A DNA stretch of 44,624 nucleotides from an uncultured Pelagibacteraceae bacterium (GTDB lineage Bacteria > Pseudomonadota > Alphaproteobacteria > Pelagibacterales > Pelagibacteraceae): assembly GCA_902569615.1 (NCBI GenBank), contig CACFUX010000007.1:1-44624 (forward strand). The letters are read 5' to 3'. The notes beneath the pieces are model-generated. The model was given only the letters and a program-made list of their open reading frames with translations, was not told where the DNA came from and ran no database searches. A program made the translations under genes and the position numbers. Numbering within the stretch: the stretch's first letter is position 1; every line of letters begins with the position of its first letter. Positions 15,851 to 24,325 of this stretch are shown here, one piece after another.

Positions 15851-17251
15851 TTACCTTGAGGATGACGCAACAGCTTTTTCATCGCTCTTTGCATCTTCCA
15901 TTATTGTATAGTCTAGACCAGCCAACTCCACTTCCCTTGGAATTCTAAGTTTACCCATTCCTTGAAGTATTTTAGCTAGTATCCATCCTGGTAAGAAACC
16001 AAGCACACCGAACATAATTATTGCACCAATAAACATTCCCAAAGGATTTATCGGAGCATAGTCTGTTCCTACCCACATAGCCCCAACACTATAACCTGAT
16101 GAAGGATATCCGTTTAGAACAAAACCACAAATTACAAGTCCAGCGAAACCGGCATAACCATGTACTGCAACAGCACCAACTGCATCATCAATTTTGAACT
16201 TACGTTCAACCCAGTAATGCAATTTGTATGCTACCCACACCCCAATCATTGCAATTATAAATGATTGAATTGGATGATATAAATCATTTCCTGCAGAAGC
16301 ACATATTATTCCAGCTAGTCCACTTGAGTATGTCCAGAAAGGATCTCCTTTTGATATAAGATATCCGGCCATTAAACCGCCAGATAATGACATCAAGAAG
16401 TTCATTGTGATCGCGCCTAACGTTGTTGGTGTTACGTAAATGTTAGTTGCTGTCCAAAATGTTACTCCTTCCATTCCATATTCAGGTCCTAGGTCATAAA
16501 TTGGTATATTGCACGCCGCATAAAAACCCCAGAAACCAGTATAAATCAAGAATAAACCAATAGTTACTAACCATGGATTTCTTGGTCCTATATTTCTTGG
16601 TTCTCCACTAGATGAGAATTTTCCTATTCTTGGTCCTAATACAGCTAGTACCCCAAGAGCAAATCCTCCAGCTACTGCGTGAATAACACCTGATGCATAA
16701 GCATCATGGTATCCCAATATTTTTAACATCCAACCATCGAAATGCCATCCCCAAGCAGCATCAATAGTCCAGAAAACTGAACCAATTGCTATTGCTAAAA
16801 TACCGAATGCAAATGTTGTAATTCTTTCAATTACAGCACCTGATACGATTGAAGCAGCAGTCCATGAGAATAATAAGAACGCAGCCCAAAACACTCCGCT
16901 AATACGGTCGTTCAAGTTTGTTCCCATTAAATCACTAGTTGGCACATACCAAGCCGCACTAAATGCAGAATCATCTGTAATCAATGCCGCACTTTCATTC
17001 ATTATAGAAGGTGCTAAACCTGGTCCAGTTGGAAACGCCCAATAAATCCACCAACCAAATAAAAACCAAGTAACTGTTACCAATGGTATCAGCATCGTGT
17101 TTTTCATTAATGTGTGTTGATGGTGTTTATATCTAGAGGCTCCAACCTCATACATACAGAAACCTACGTGGATAAGGAACATTAATACCACCGTTATCCA
17201 GTAATAGAACTCTGTAAATATGGTAGTCAATGCAGTAAGTTGATCTGTCAT
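15851..17251 (-). CDS. amtB: Ammonium (or methylammonium) transporter, Amt/MEP/Rh family
   Basis: 466 aa, about 11-12 transmembrane helices. The two conserved pore histidines are in SGVIHAVAGGFALG and in VAVHGYAGFAGLVICG. It conducts ammonium, and often methylammonium, across the inner membrane. The sequence is somewhat unusual for Amt, with long loops and an Asp/Glu-rich C-terminus. A strong Shine-Dalgarno (AAAGGAGGAAGG, 17254-17265) precedes the ATG. The 73-aa gene follows after 12 bases. Flanking genes for methylamine conversion suggest methylammonium could be a physiological cargo. Confidence 0.92.
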   Translation of the reverse strand: MTDQLTALTTIFTEFYYWITVVLMFLIHVGFCMYEVGASRYKHHQHTLMKNTMLIPLVTVTWFLFGWWIYWAFPTGPGLAPSIMNESAALITDDSAFSAAWYVPTSDLMGTNLNDRISGVFWAAFLLFSWTAASIVSGAVIERITTFAFGILAIAIGSVFWTIDAAWGWHFDGWMLKILGYHDAYASGVIHAVAGGFALGVLAVLGPRIGKFSSSGEPRNIGPRNPWLVTIGLFLIYTGFWGFYAACNIPIYDLGPEYGMEGVTFWTATNIYVTPTTLGAITMNFLMSLSGGLMAGYLISKGDPFWTYSSGLAGIICASAGNDLYHPIQSFIIAMIGVWVAYKLHYWVERKFKIDDAVGAVAVHGYAGFAGLVICGFVLNGYPSSGYSVGAMWVGTDYAPINPLGMFIGAIIMFGVLGFLPGWILAKILQGMGKLRIPREVELAGLDYTIMEDAKSDEKAVASSSR

Positions 17252-17339
17252 TGCCTTCCTCCTTTACTTTGTTATTTTAAACTAACTGGATAAGAGTCTA
17301 GATATTAGAATAATTATAACAACAACAAAAAGATCAAAG

Positions 17340-17374
17340 ATTACATATTAAATTTGATGTAACTACAACCTATG
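17340..17374 (-). promoter_or_regulatory. Candidate amtB promoter with shared CATAGGTTGTA element
   Basis: On the minus strand CATAGGTTGTA (17374 down to 17364) is followed by a possible -35 TTGTAG (17363-17368), a 17-base spacer and a -10-like TGTAAT (17340-17345), about 90 bases before the amtB ATG. The same 11-mer, with similar spacing, precedes the FAD oxidoreductase at 23889. An alternative -10 TATAAT is at 17313-17318, about 62 bases before the ATG, but its -35 is poor. Confidence 0.42.
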
Positions 17375-17394
17375 GTAGATGAAATTTTTATATT

Positions 17395-17802
17395 CTAAAA
17401 TTTTCTGTAAGCTTTTTTTAAGTCAACTAAAGGGTGATTAGGAGACATTTGGAATTTTACAAGAAGTTCTCTTGCTATCATATCTCTATCCTGCTGATTG
17501 TTAGGAAGTTTAATTTTTTTTGGAATTGTAACCCATCCATTTGCATTTCTATCAAAAACAGCTGGTCTATCTTCTTCGTATCCCATATGAACGTCTTCAA
17601 GCCAATTAAGATCATCCCATCCCATTGCTTCAATATATTTTTTTAAAAATGGAGTAAGTCTATTATAATCTGGAAGTAAATTTACATCATACCTATAACC
17701 AATAGTCTGACCAATCATTTTTTCTCTAGCAGACTCCTTTTTTTTCCCAAGTTGACCCTTGACTTCTTTATTTTTATTTTTTTTCTTTTTCTTTTTAACC
17801 AT
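17395..17802 (-). CDS. Small basic protein of unknown function following mgsC
   Basis: 135 aa with a lysine-rich N-terminus (MVKKKKKKNKNKEVKGQLGK) and a mixed globular remainder containing GYRYDVNLLPDYNRL, WDDLNWLEDVHMGY and LVDLKKAYRKF. I do not recognise a family. It follows the glutamate-synthase-like gene by 8 bases in the same direction, so it belongs to the GS/mgsABC transcription unit and may serve that complex. The poly-lysine head could also mean nucleic-acid binding. The amtB promoter region follows. Confidence 0.72.
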   Translation of the reverse strand: MVKKKKKKNKNKEVKGQLGKKKESAREKMIGQTIGYRYDVNLLPDYNRLTPFLKKYIEAMGWDDLNWLEDVHMGYEEDRPAVFDRNANGWVTIPKKIKLPNNQQDRDMIARELLVKFQMSPNHPLVDLKKAYRKF

Positions 17803-17810
17803 TTTAAACC

Positions 17811-19199
17811 TTATATCTTATGAAAGTCATCTACTCCTACTGTATGATTAGTTCCTGATAAAGGAACTTTTGCTAAAGCTGAGGCCTCCATAGTTAATGC
17901 TGCCAAATCTTCGGGCTCTAATGAATGAATATTAGTTTTACCGCACGCCCTCGCCAATAATTGAGCTTCTAAAGTCATTGTATGTAAATAATTATAAACT
18001 CTTAAAGCTGCATCATCTGGATTTAATCTTTTTCTCAATTTTGGATCTTGTGTTGCAACACCTACTGGACAACGGCCTGTATGACAATGATAACAATGAC
18101 CAGCAGGAACTCCCATTTCTTTTTCAAAATTAGACTCTGGTATTTCTTTATTACAATTAAGAGCAATCATTGCTCCAGTACCAATCGCAATAGCATCGGC
18201 ACCTAAAGCTAAAGCTTTTGCCATATCAGCACCATCTCTTACTCCACCCGCATATATAAGTGTTACTTTTCCAGTTTTACCAACGTCATCAATTGCTCTT
18301 CGAGCTTCTCTAATAGCGGCAATTCCTGGAATACCAGTATTTGCCGCTGCAATATGAGGACCTGCTCCAGTTGATCCTTCCATTCCATCTAGATAGATTG
18401 AATCTGGGTCACATTTGGCAGCCATACGTACGTCATCATAAACCTTAGCAGCTCCAAGTTTTAATTGGATGGGCACTTTATTTTTAGTTAATTCTCTAAG
18501 CTCTTGAACTTTTAATGCTAAATCATCTGGTCCAAGCCAATCAGGGTGTCTAGCCGGAGATCTTTGATCAATCCCTGCAGGCAATGATCTCATTTCAGCA
18601 ACTTGGTCAGTAACTTTTTGACCCATTAAATGTCCACCCATACCTACCTTTTGACCTTGTCCTATAAACACTTCTATTCCATCTGCTAATTGTGCATGAT
18701 GTGGATTAAAACCATATCTAGATTGTATACATTGATAGTACCATTTTTCAGAATATCTTCTTTCATCAGGTATCATTCCTCCCTCACCTGAACACGTAGC
18801 GCTTCCAGCCATAGTTGCTCCTCTGGCTAAAGCAGTTTTTGCTTCGTATGAAAGTGCACCGAAACTCATACCTGTTATATAAACCGGAATATCTAATTCG
18901 ATAGGATTTTCACATCTTGGTCCGATAACAGTTTTTGTTTCACATTTTTCTCTGTAACCTTCAATTACAAATCTTGTTAAAGTACCTGGCAAAAAAACTA
19001 GATCATCAAATGTAGGAATTTTCTTCATCAATGCCATACCACGCATTCTATATCTTCCTAATTGAGCTTTTATGTGAATATCATCTATTACTTCAGGAGT
19101 AAAAATAGAATTATAACCTAATAGACTTTTATTTCTTTTTGCAAATTCACTTTTTCCATTTGAATGACCGTTAGCTTTACCGTTTTTCTTTTTTGCCAT
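17811..19199 (-). CDS. mgsC: FMN-binding glutamate-synthase-like subunit (MgsC/GlxD type)
   Basis: 462 aa corresponding to the central FMN/[Fe-S] synthase domain of glutamate synthase. Phosphate- and FMN-binding blocks are visible (TGMSFGALSYEAKTALARG, IYAGGVRDGADMAKALALGA, and AIAIGTGAMIAL). The cluster cysteines lie in CYHCHTGRCPVG. As a stand-alone protein with separate amidotransferase and GXGXG partners, this matches N-methylglutamate synthase subunit C (or rhizobial GlxD). With 2-oxoglutarate-derived glutamate it would combine with methylamine equivalents to yield N-methylglutamate. Its start overlaps the mgsB stop by one base (TAATG). Confidence 0.87.
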   Translation of the reverse strand: MAKKKNGKANGHSNGKSEFAKRNKSLLGYNSIFTPEVIDDIHIKAQLGRYRMRGMALMKKIPTFDDLVFLPGTLTRFVIEGYREKCETKTVIGPRCENPIELDIPVYITGMSFGALSYEAKTALARGATMAGSATCSGEGGMIPDERRYSEKWYYQCIQSRYGFNPHHAQLADGIEVFIGQGQKVGMGGHLMGQKVTDQVAEMRSLPAGIDQRSPARHPDWLGPDDLALKVQELRELTKNKVPIQLKLGAAKVYDDVRMAAKCDPDSIYLDGMEGSTGAGPHIAAANTGIPGIAAIREARRAIDDVGKTGKVTLIYAGGVRDGADMAKALALGADAIAIGTGAMIALNCNKEIPESNFEKEMGVPAGHCYHCHTGRCPVGVATQDPKLRKRLNPDDAALRVYNYLHTMTLEAQLLARACGKTNIHSLEPEDLAALTMEASALAKVPLSGTNHTVGVDDFHKI

Positions 19200-20053
19200 T
19201 ATATTGCTCCTTTTTTCTCAGTTGGTTCCAATGCATCGTAGTTCCAAAGTTTTTTACCAGCAACTACTTTAGTCATCTTAGAAACATCAAAATTATCGCC
19301 AATTTCCCCCACCTTAAGTTTTCTGTTTAACCAATCTATGTCATTTTTTGTCATAGGAGATTCTACCGCATCACTTCCGAAAGAACCGATTTTTCCACCT
19401 ACATAAATTGTACCATCATACATAGAGTCACCAAGATTAATACCTACATCACCTAATATTACAATTCTTCCTCTTTGCATCATGAATCCAGTGAATGCAC
19501 CAGCATCTCCACCAACAATTATTGTACCACCTTTTTGGTCAATACCGGTTCTTGCACCAACACTTCCTTTACAAATTAAATCACCACCTCTTATCGCTGC
19601 GCCAAAACATGAACCTGCGTTTTTTTCTATAACAACTTTTCCAGCCATCATATTCTCTGCGCATGACCATCCTACACGCCCGTTAACTCTTACCATTGGT
19701 CCATCAATTGAACCAACTCCAAAATAACCTAAACTTCCTTCAAAAATTAGATTAAGTTTATTTAATATACCAACACCTAAACTATGTTTTCCTTGTGGGT
19801 TTTTAATTACTATTGTTCCATAACCCTCACTCATTAATTCATCAATTTTCTTATTTGCTTGTTTACAGTCTAAGTCTTTAACATCTAATTCAGTTCTTTT
19901 ATTAAAATCTACATCGTAAGTACCCCAATAAAAAAAGTTCTCAGCTTCGTCAGGGTTAAAAAACTTCTGTTGAGTTTTACCGGTTAAGGTCTCAGTATGC
20001 ATACCCATTGACTGGGCTTTTGTTTTTTTATCAGTTGTTTTTAAGTTTGCCAT
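19199..20053 (-). CDS. mgsB: GXGXG-domain glutamate-synthase-like subunit (MgsB/GlxC type)
   Basis: 284 aa corresponding to the C-terminal beta-helix (GXGXG) domain of glutamate synthase. Repeats such as YFGVGSIDGPMVRVNGRVG, GSCFGAAIRGGDLICKGSVG and VGGDAGAFTGFMMQRGRIVI show the regular turn-glycine pattern. The domain is structural and helps pass intermediates between the amidotransferase and FMN sites. It overlaps mgsA by 13 bases and mgsC by one base, as in a tightly coupled three-subunit operon. Confidence 0.88.
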   Translation of the reverse strand: MANLKTTDKKTKAQSMGMHTETLTGKTQQKFFNPDEAENFFYWGTYDVDFNKRTELDVKDLDCKQANKKIDELMSEGYGTIVIKNPQGKHSLGVGILNKLNLIFEGSLGYFGVGSIDGPMVRVNGRVGWSCAENMMAGKVVIEKNAGSCFGAAIRGGDLICKGSVGARTGIDQKGGTIIVGGDAGAFTGFMMQRGRIVILGDVGINLGDSMYDGTIYVGGKIGSFGSDAVESPMTKNDIDWLNRKLKVGEIGDNFDVSKMTKVVAGKKLWNYDALEPTEKKGAI

Positions 20054-20982
20054 ACTTTTACTTCTCCATCGAAAGGGTCATAAGTGTCTATTTCTTGTGG
20101 AAGAATGGATCTTATTGCTATTTCCTCTGATCCCATTGCTACCAAATCATCTGACTCATATAAAACTAGTGGTTTTGCAGCCATAGTATCTTTTGCCATA
20201 CCTAATGAATCTTTTGTTGCAACAAAATATGTAAATACACCATCAAGTCCTGTAAGCGACTCTCTCATTCCTTCTTCAAGTGTTGCACCGTTTCTCATTT
20301 TTTCCGCAAGAAAAACTGCAATTAATTCAGAGTCACACTCTGACATAAAACGCATTCCTTTATTTTCAAGTACTCTTCTATTATTCCAATAGTTTGTTAG
20401 TTGACCGTTATGTACTACTGATACATCTGCAAAAGGATATCCCCAAAAAGGGTGTGCTGATTTTATATCTACACCAGATTCAGTAGCCATTCTTGCATGT
20501 CCTATACCGTGTGTGCCTTGAACCTTGTTTAATCCATATCGTTCAGATACTACATTCGCGTCACCTAAATCTTTTATAAGTTCAAGAGATTTACCGATTG
20601 ATAGTATTTCAACATTTTCAATACTTTCTACTGCCTTAGAAAATTCCATTAAATCTTTATCATATTTAATTTCATATCTATAAGAGTAAGGAGTTAGTTT
20701 TTCTTCTTTAACTATAGGAGCTCCTAATTCCGAAAGTTTTTTATCAACAATTTTTTTTCTTTCATTATATACACTTTCATCTTCATTTACTGATGTACTA
20801 CCTTCTCCAACATTTTCACCCACTTTAAATCTGAGAATAAAGTTTTGACCATCGTTGTTAGCATATAGAGCATAACCAGTAGAATCTGGCCCTCTATGCT
20901 TTAAAGCTTGAAGCATACTTTGCAATTCTTCTCCGACGTTGGAAGATTTACCTCTATGAATAAGTCCAGCAATTCCGCACAT
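20041..20982 (-). CDS. mgsA: Class II glutamine amidotransferase subunit (MgsA/GlxB type)
   Basis: 313 aa starting MCGIAGLIHRG, where Cys2 becomes the N-terminal nucleophile of class II amidotransferases. Further family marks are LKHRGPDSTGYA, GIGHARMATES and VVHNGQLTNYWNNRR. It supplies the amide or amine group from glutamine or gamma-glutamylmethylamide to its synthase partners. It lies 25 bases after the GS-like gene and overlaps mgsB. MgsA and GlxB are homologous, so a role in ammonia handling without methylamine is the alternative. Confidence 0.88.
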   Translation of the reverse strand: MCGIAGLIHRGKSSNVGEELQSMLQALKHRGPDSTGYALYANNDGQNFILRFKVGENVGEGSTSVNEDESVYNERKKIVDKKLSELGAPIVKEEKLTPYSYRYEIKYDKDLMEFSKAVESIENVEILSIGKSLELIKDLGDANVVSERYGLNKVQGTHGIGHARMATESGVDIKSAHPFWGYPFADVSVVHNGQLTNYWNNRRVLENKGMRFMSECDSELIAVFLAEKMRNGATLEEGMRESLTGLDGVFTYFVATKDSLGMAKDTMAAKPLVLYESDDLVAMGSEEIAIRSILPQEIDTYDPFDGEVKVWQT

Positions 20983-21007
20983 AATTTTTCCTTTTATACT
21001 TACTTGT

Positions 21008-22477
21008 TTATGGAAGACAATCTAAATAGGTATCAAGATCCCATTGAGTTGTCGCACCTAAGAACTTTTCCCATTCATCGTTTTTATACCAATGGAATAC
21101 CTTATACATTTCATCTGGCATTGCTGATTTAATTACTTCGTCTTCAGCTAGTCTATCCAAAGCTTCTCCTAAACTTAATGGAAGTTTTTTGACATCTTTA
21201 CCAGCTTTTTTAGCTTCATACATACTTCTAGACTCAGGCTTAGATGGTTTTAGATTTTTTGATATTCCATGATCGCAAGCTTTTAATAGAGCTGCACCTA
21301 ATAGATATGGATTGTGCATCGAGTCAACTGATCTATATTCAAATCTTCCCGGAGCTGATACTCTTAATCCACAAGTTCTATTTTGATATCCCCAGTCAGC
21401 ATAAACTGGAGCCCAGAAACCTTGATCCCAAAGTCTTCTGTAGGAATTAACTGTTGAAGATCCTAATGCAGTTAAAGCAGGCAAATGTTCCATTATACCT
21501 GCAATTGATTGTAAACCAATTTTACCTGGTAGTTGCATATCTTTTGTGTCAGGCATAAAAGTATTTGTACCTCCTTGAACATAACCAAAAACTTCTTCTA
21601 CTCCTGGTAATCTTTTATTGCCTAATTTGTTTGTTACAACTTTTCCACCTTTCCATAATGACATGTTTGTATGACATCCGCTTGCAGATACACCCATAAA
21701 TGGTTTTGTCATAAAGCAGGCTATTAAATTATGTTCTCTTGCTACTTGGGCACAAATTTGTCTATAAGTAGAAAGTCTATCAGCGTTTCTTAAAACATTA
21801 TCATATGTCCAGTTTAATTCTAGTTGTCCTGGAGCATCTTCATGGTCACCTTGGATCATATCTAATCCCATAGCGGAAGCGTATTCAATTACTTTCATAA
21901 ATACAGGTCTCAATGATTCAAATTGATCAATATGATAACAGTATGGTTTAGAAAAACCTGATCCAGTAGGGGTTCCATCAGGATTTTTTGTCAACCACAT
22001 CATTTCAGGTTCTGTTCCAACTCTTAATTCTAGACCATGTTTTTTCTGAAATTCATCCATAAATATTCTTAGATTTCCTCGACAATCAGATGTTAAATGT
22101 CCACCTGGATTTTGTCTCTCTTCTCTATTTCTAAAACATGTAACAAAAACTCTTCCAATTCTTTTGTCCCAAGGTAATTGACAGAAAGTTTCAGGGTCAG
22201 GTATACCAACAAGTTCCATAGCTTCGGGACCGTACCCGATATAATTTTTGTGTCTGTCTACAAATAAGTTGGCAGTAGATCCATAAACCAATTGAAATCC
22301 TTTTTCTGCAGTTCTTTCCCAATGATCCGCTGGAATTCCTTTACCAACAACACGTCCTGTTACAGATATAAATTGGTAATAAATGTATGTAATTCCTAAT
22401 TCGTTAATTTTTTCTCTAACTCTTTTTACTAATTTCGCTCTTCCTGGTTGATTTACATGTTTCTCTAGATCTGTCAT
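21008..22477 (-). CDS. glnT: Glutamine-synthetase family protein beside mgsABC (GlnT/GmaS paralogue)
   Basis: 489 aa with the GS catalytic blocks VGTEPEMMWL, QGDHEDAPGQLELNW, SASGCHTNMSLW and GRFEYRSVDSMHNPYLLG. It is about 50 residues longer than the 441-aa synthetase at 14077 and clearly diverged from it. A good ribosome site (AAGGGGG) precedes the ATG. Placed directly before mgsABC, it either makes glutamine or gamma-glutamylmethylamide for that complex, or ligates another amine. Which of the two window copies is the true methylamine ligase is not decidable from reading. The symbol is a family label. Confidence 0.85.
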   Translation of the reverse strand: MTDLEKHVNQPGRAKLVKRVREKINELGITYIYYQFISVTGRVVGKGIPADHWERTAEKGFQLVYGSTANLFVDRHKNYIGYGPEAMELVGIPDPETFCQLPWDKRIGRVFVTCFRNREERQNPGGHLTSDCRGNLRIFMDEFQKKHGLELRVGTEPEMMWLTKNPDGTPTGSGFSKPYCYHIDQFESLRPVFMKVIEYASAMGLDMIQGDHEDAPGQLELNWTYDNVLRNADRLSTYRQICAQVAREHNLIACFMTKPFMGVSASGCHTNMSLWKGGKVVTNKLGNKRLPGVEEVFGYVQGGTNTFMPDTKDMQLPGKIGLQSIAGIMEHLPALTALGSSTVNSYRRLWDQGFWAPVYADWGYQNRTCGLRVSAPGRFEYRSVDSMHNPYLLGAALLKACDHGISKNLKPSKPESRSMYEAKKAGKDVKKLPLSLGEALDRLAEDEVIKSAMPDEMYKVFHWYKNDEWEKFLGATTQWDLDTYLDCLP

Positions 22478-22521
22478 TTTCCCCCTTAAATTATAAGTTT
22501 AAAAAGGTAACTGAAAACAAA

Positions 22522-22541
22522 TTATCTGTCTAGATAGATAA
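22522..22541 (-). terminator. Palindromic hairpin between the FAD oxidoreductase and the GS gene
   Basis: A 20-base near-perfect palindrome (TTATCT ... TCTAGA ... AGATAA, one G-T mismatch) just after the oxidoreductase stop. On the minus strand it is followed by TTTGTTTTC, so it may be a weak terminator or attenuator. Its symmetry would also suit a dimeric DNA-binding regulator of the GS/mgs genes. Confidence 0.4.
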
Positions 22542-22542
22542 A

Positions 22543-23889
22543 TTAACTCCAAGGGAAAGGACTGTTCGAAGTAGGGTGCAATTCACCTTTCTCGTATCGG
22601 TTGAATCTAAATGGTTTTAATAATTCACTTTCGTTTCCTAAGATTTCTTCCGCCACAAGTTTACCAACTCCCATCATTTTGTAACCGTGATTGGAGTCTG
22701 CAATTACATAGACATTTTCGCAAAACTTATCAAAAACTGGAAAACTATCAGGTGTAAAACAACCTAAGCCACCAGAAGGACCTTGTTTATATTGTTTTGA
22801 TTTCCCTTCAAATCTTTTTTGACAATGTGCCAAAGCCGATGACCACATGTGTGCAAAATCATCAGTAGTTTGATAATCTTTTGATTGTAAACCGTAAGGA
22901 TCTACTTTCACATCTTCTACTTTGTTATCTACTTTGAATGGAGCGGCTCCACCTTGAATACCTAAATTTTCACAAATGTCGGGCTTATAATATATTCCCC
23001 ACATCTTATCTGTGATTAAAGATTTGTCTCTATCTGAATATAAAGGCTGATCACTATCTACATGAATTAATGGTGGCATTTTACCGTCGTCTGTTTTTAA
23101 GAATCCATCACCCACATTCATTACACCTTCTTGTAAAAACCAATATTTCCACATATTTTGATTTTTTTTAATTTCTCCATCATATTTTACAGATATTTTT
23201 TGTGGCAATTCTAGCATTTCCCAAATTTTGTAAATCCATGGACCCACAGCAACTACAACCTGTTCACATTCAATTGTACCTAGGTTAGTTTCAACACCAG
23301 TAACTGCTTTACTATTACTTCCTCTTTTAAATCCAGTTACCTCAACTCCAGTAATAACATTTGCACCTTCTTTTTTTGCTTTATTCCCACATGCATTTAT
23401 TGCAATCTTATTTGGAGAATAACCACCTTGTTTTTCGTGTAGTATACTTGTAATTCCTTTTGCTTGCCAATCGCTGAACATATTTTTCATGTAATTAAAA
23501 CATTTTTCTTCACCTTCAATAAATTCTGAATCGTATCCTATTTTTTGCTGCTGTTCATAAACAGATGCCATGTCTTTTCTCATAGACTCTGTATTGATTT
23601 GCATAAAACCAACTGAATGATAATTAAACTCTTCTGAATCTTTTTCCCAAACATCAACGCTATGCGCCATTAACTCTCTCATCGCTGGTTGAAAATAATT
23701 ATTTCTTACAACACCGCACGCAATTCCACTAGCACCAGCAGCAATTCCAGTTTTGTCTAAAACTACAATATCGTTTTCTTTAACTGAATGACCTTTTTCT
23801 CTTAATTTTTCGCCAATGTTCCAAGCAGTGCTTAATCCGTGTATACCTGCACCAATAATTACAAATTTTGCTTTTTTTGGAAGTTCCAT
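22543..23889 (-). CDS. FAD-dependent amine oxidoreductase (DAO family), candidate N-methyl amino acid dehydrogenase
   Basis: 448 aa with an N-terminal FAD fingerprint (FVIIGAGIHGLSTAWNIG), GIAAGASGIACGVVRNNY after it, and a C-terminal YVIADSNHGYKMMGVGKLVA that closes the FAD site, as in sarcosine oxidase and dimethylglycine oxidase relatives. It heads the minus-strand set with the GS homologue and mgsABC. This position suggests it could oxidise an N-methyl product such as N-methylglutamate. It is a single-subunit enzyme, unlike the four-subunit MgdABCD. Other secondary-amine substrates remain possible. Confidence 0.8.
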   Translation of the reverse strand: MELPKKAKFVIIGAGIHGLSTAWNIGEKLREKGHSVKENDIVVLDKTGIAAGASGIACGVVRNNYFQPAMRELMAHSVDVWEKDSEEFNYHSVGFMQINTESMRKDMASVYEQQQKIGYDSEFIEGEEKCFNYMKNMFSDWQAKGITSILHEKQGGYSPNKIAINACGNKAKKEGANVITGVEVTGFKRGSNSKAVTGVETNLGTIECEQVVVAVGPWIYKIWEMLELPQKISVKYDGEIKKNQNMWKYWFLQEGVMNVGDGFLKTDDGKMPPLIHVDSDQPLYSDRDKSLITDKMWGIYYKPDICENLGIQGGAAPFKVDNKVEDVKVDPYGLQSKDYQTTDDFAHMWSSALAHCQKRFEGKSKQYKQGPSGGLGCFTPDSFPVFDKFCENVYVIADSNHGYKMMGVGKLVAEEILGNESELLKPFRFNRYEKGELHPTSNSPFPWS

Positions 23890-23933
23890 GTCAGGACTTT
23901 ATTTTTAGTGCGACAGAAATATATAATTTTTTT

Positions 23934-23969
23934 TATATATAAAAAATATAAGTAAATGTACAACCTATG
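23934..23969 (-). promoter_or_regulatory. Candidate promoter of the FAD oxidoreductase/GS/mgs operon
   Basis: On the minus strand CATAGGTTGTA (23969-23959) is followed by TTGTAC (-35-like, 23958-23963), a 17-18 base AT spacer and ATATAT/TATATA (-10-like, 23934-23940). The start codon is about 45 bases further on. The 11-mer is identical to the one upstream of amtB. Confidence 0.45.
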
Positions 23970-23971
23970 AT

Positions 23972-24322
23972 TTAGAAGCTTAGATTTCTCAAAGTGGACA
24001 AATAATCGTTAAATTCGTTGATAAAAGACTTACTTGGTTTGATAAACTTTTTTCTTTGGTCGTTAGAAGTCTTTTCTAAATAAAAAAATCCTTTTTCACA
24101 CGCTTCATTTATTATTAAAGCAGATTTTGGTCTAGAAGTTTTAAATAATTTAGTCTTTAATTCTTCAACCGACAAATTTTCCTTTAATTTATAAGCTGAC
24201 ATAACTAACAACATCATATGGTAATGTGATGGAGATTTTCTAAAAAAATAATTACTTGAAGTATGCGATAGCTTCATTTGATCTTCCCAAAATTCAAGAA
24301 GATCCTTAGTTGCTTTATTCAT
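23972..24322 (-). CDS. Small MarR-like winged-helix protein, putative regulator
   Basis: 116 aa, mostly helical. The middle (LSVEELKTKLFKTSRPKSAL) fits a helix-turn-helix with recognition helix. The following KTSNDQRKKFIKPSKSFI resembles the MarR wing, where D-x-R-K-K/x-x-x-L/I is typical. It begins 3 bases after the end of tdm and lies between tdm and the FAD oxidoreductase/GS/mgs operon, so it may control methylamine genes. A small helical protein with another function is the alternative. MarR-type regulators often bind palindromes such as the one at 22522-22541. Confidence 0.6.
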   Translation of the reverse strand: MNKATKDLLEFWEDQMKLSHTSSNYFFRKSPSHYHMMLLVMSAYKLKENLSVEELKTKLFKTSRPKSALIINEACEKGFFYLEKTSNDQRKKFIKPSKSFINEFNDYLSTLRNLSF

Positions 24323-24325
24323 TTT

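Noticed and set aside
22490..22495. TATAAT just before the GS gene at 22477 as a promoter
   Set aside because: The transcript would start inside the ribosome site, and no good -35 lies 17 bases upstream.
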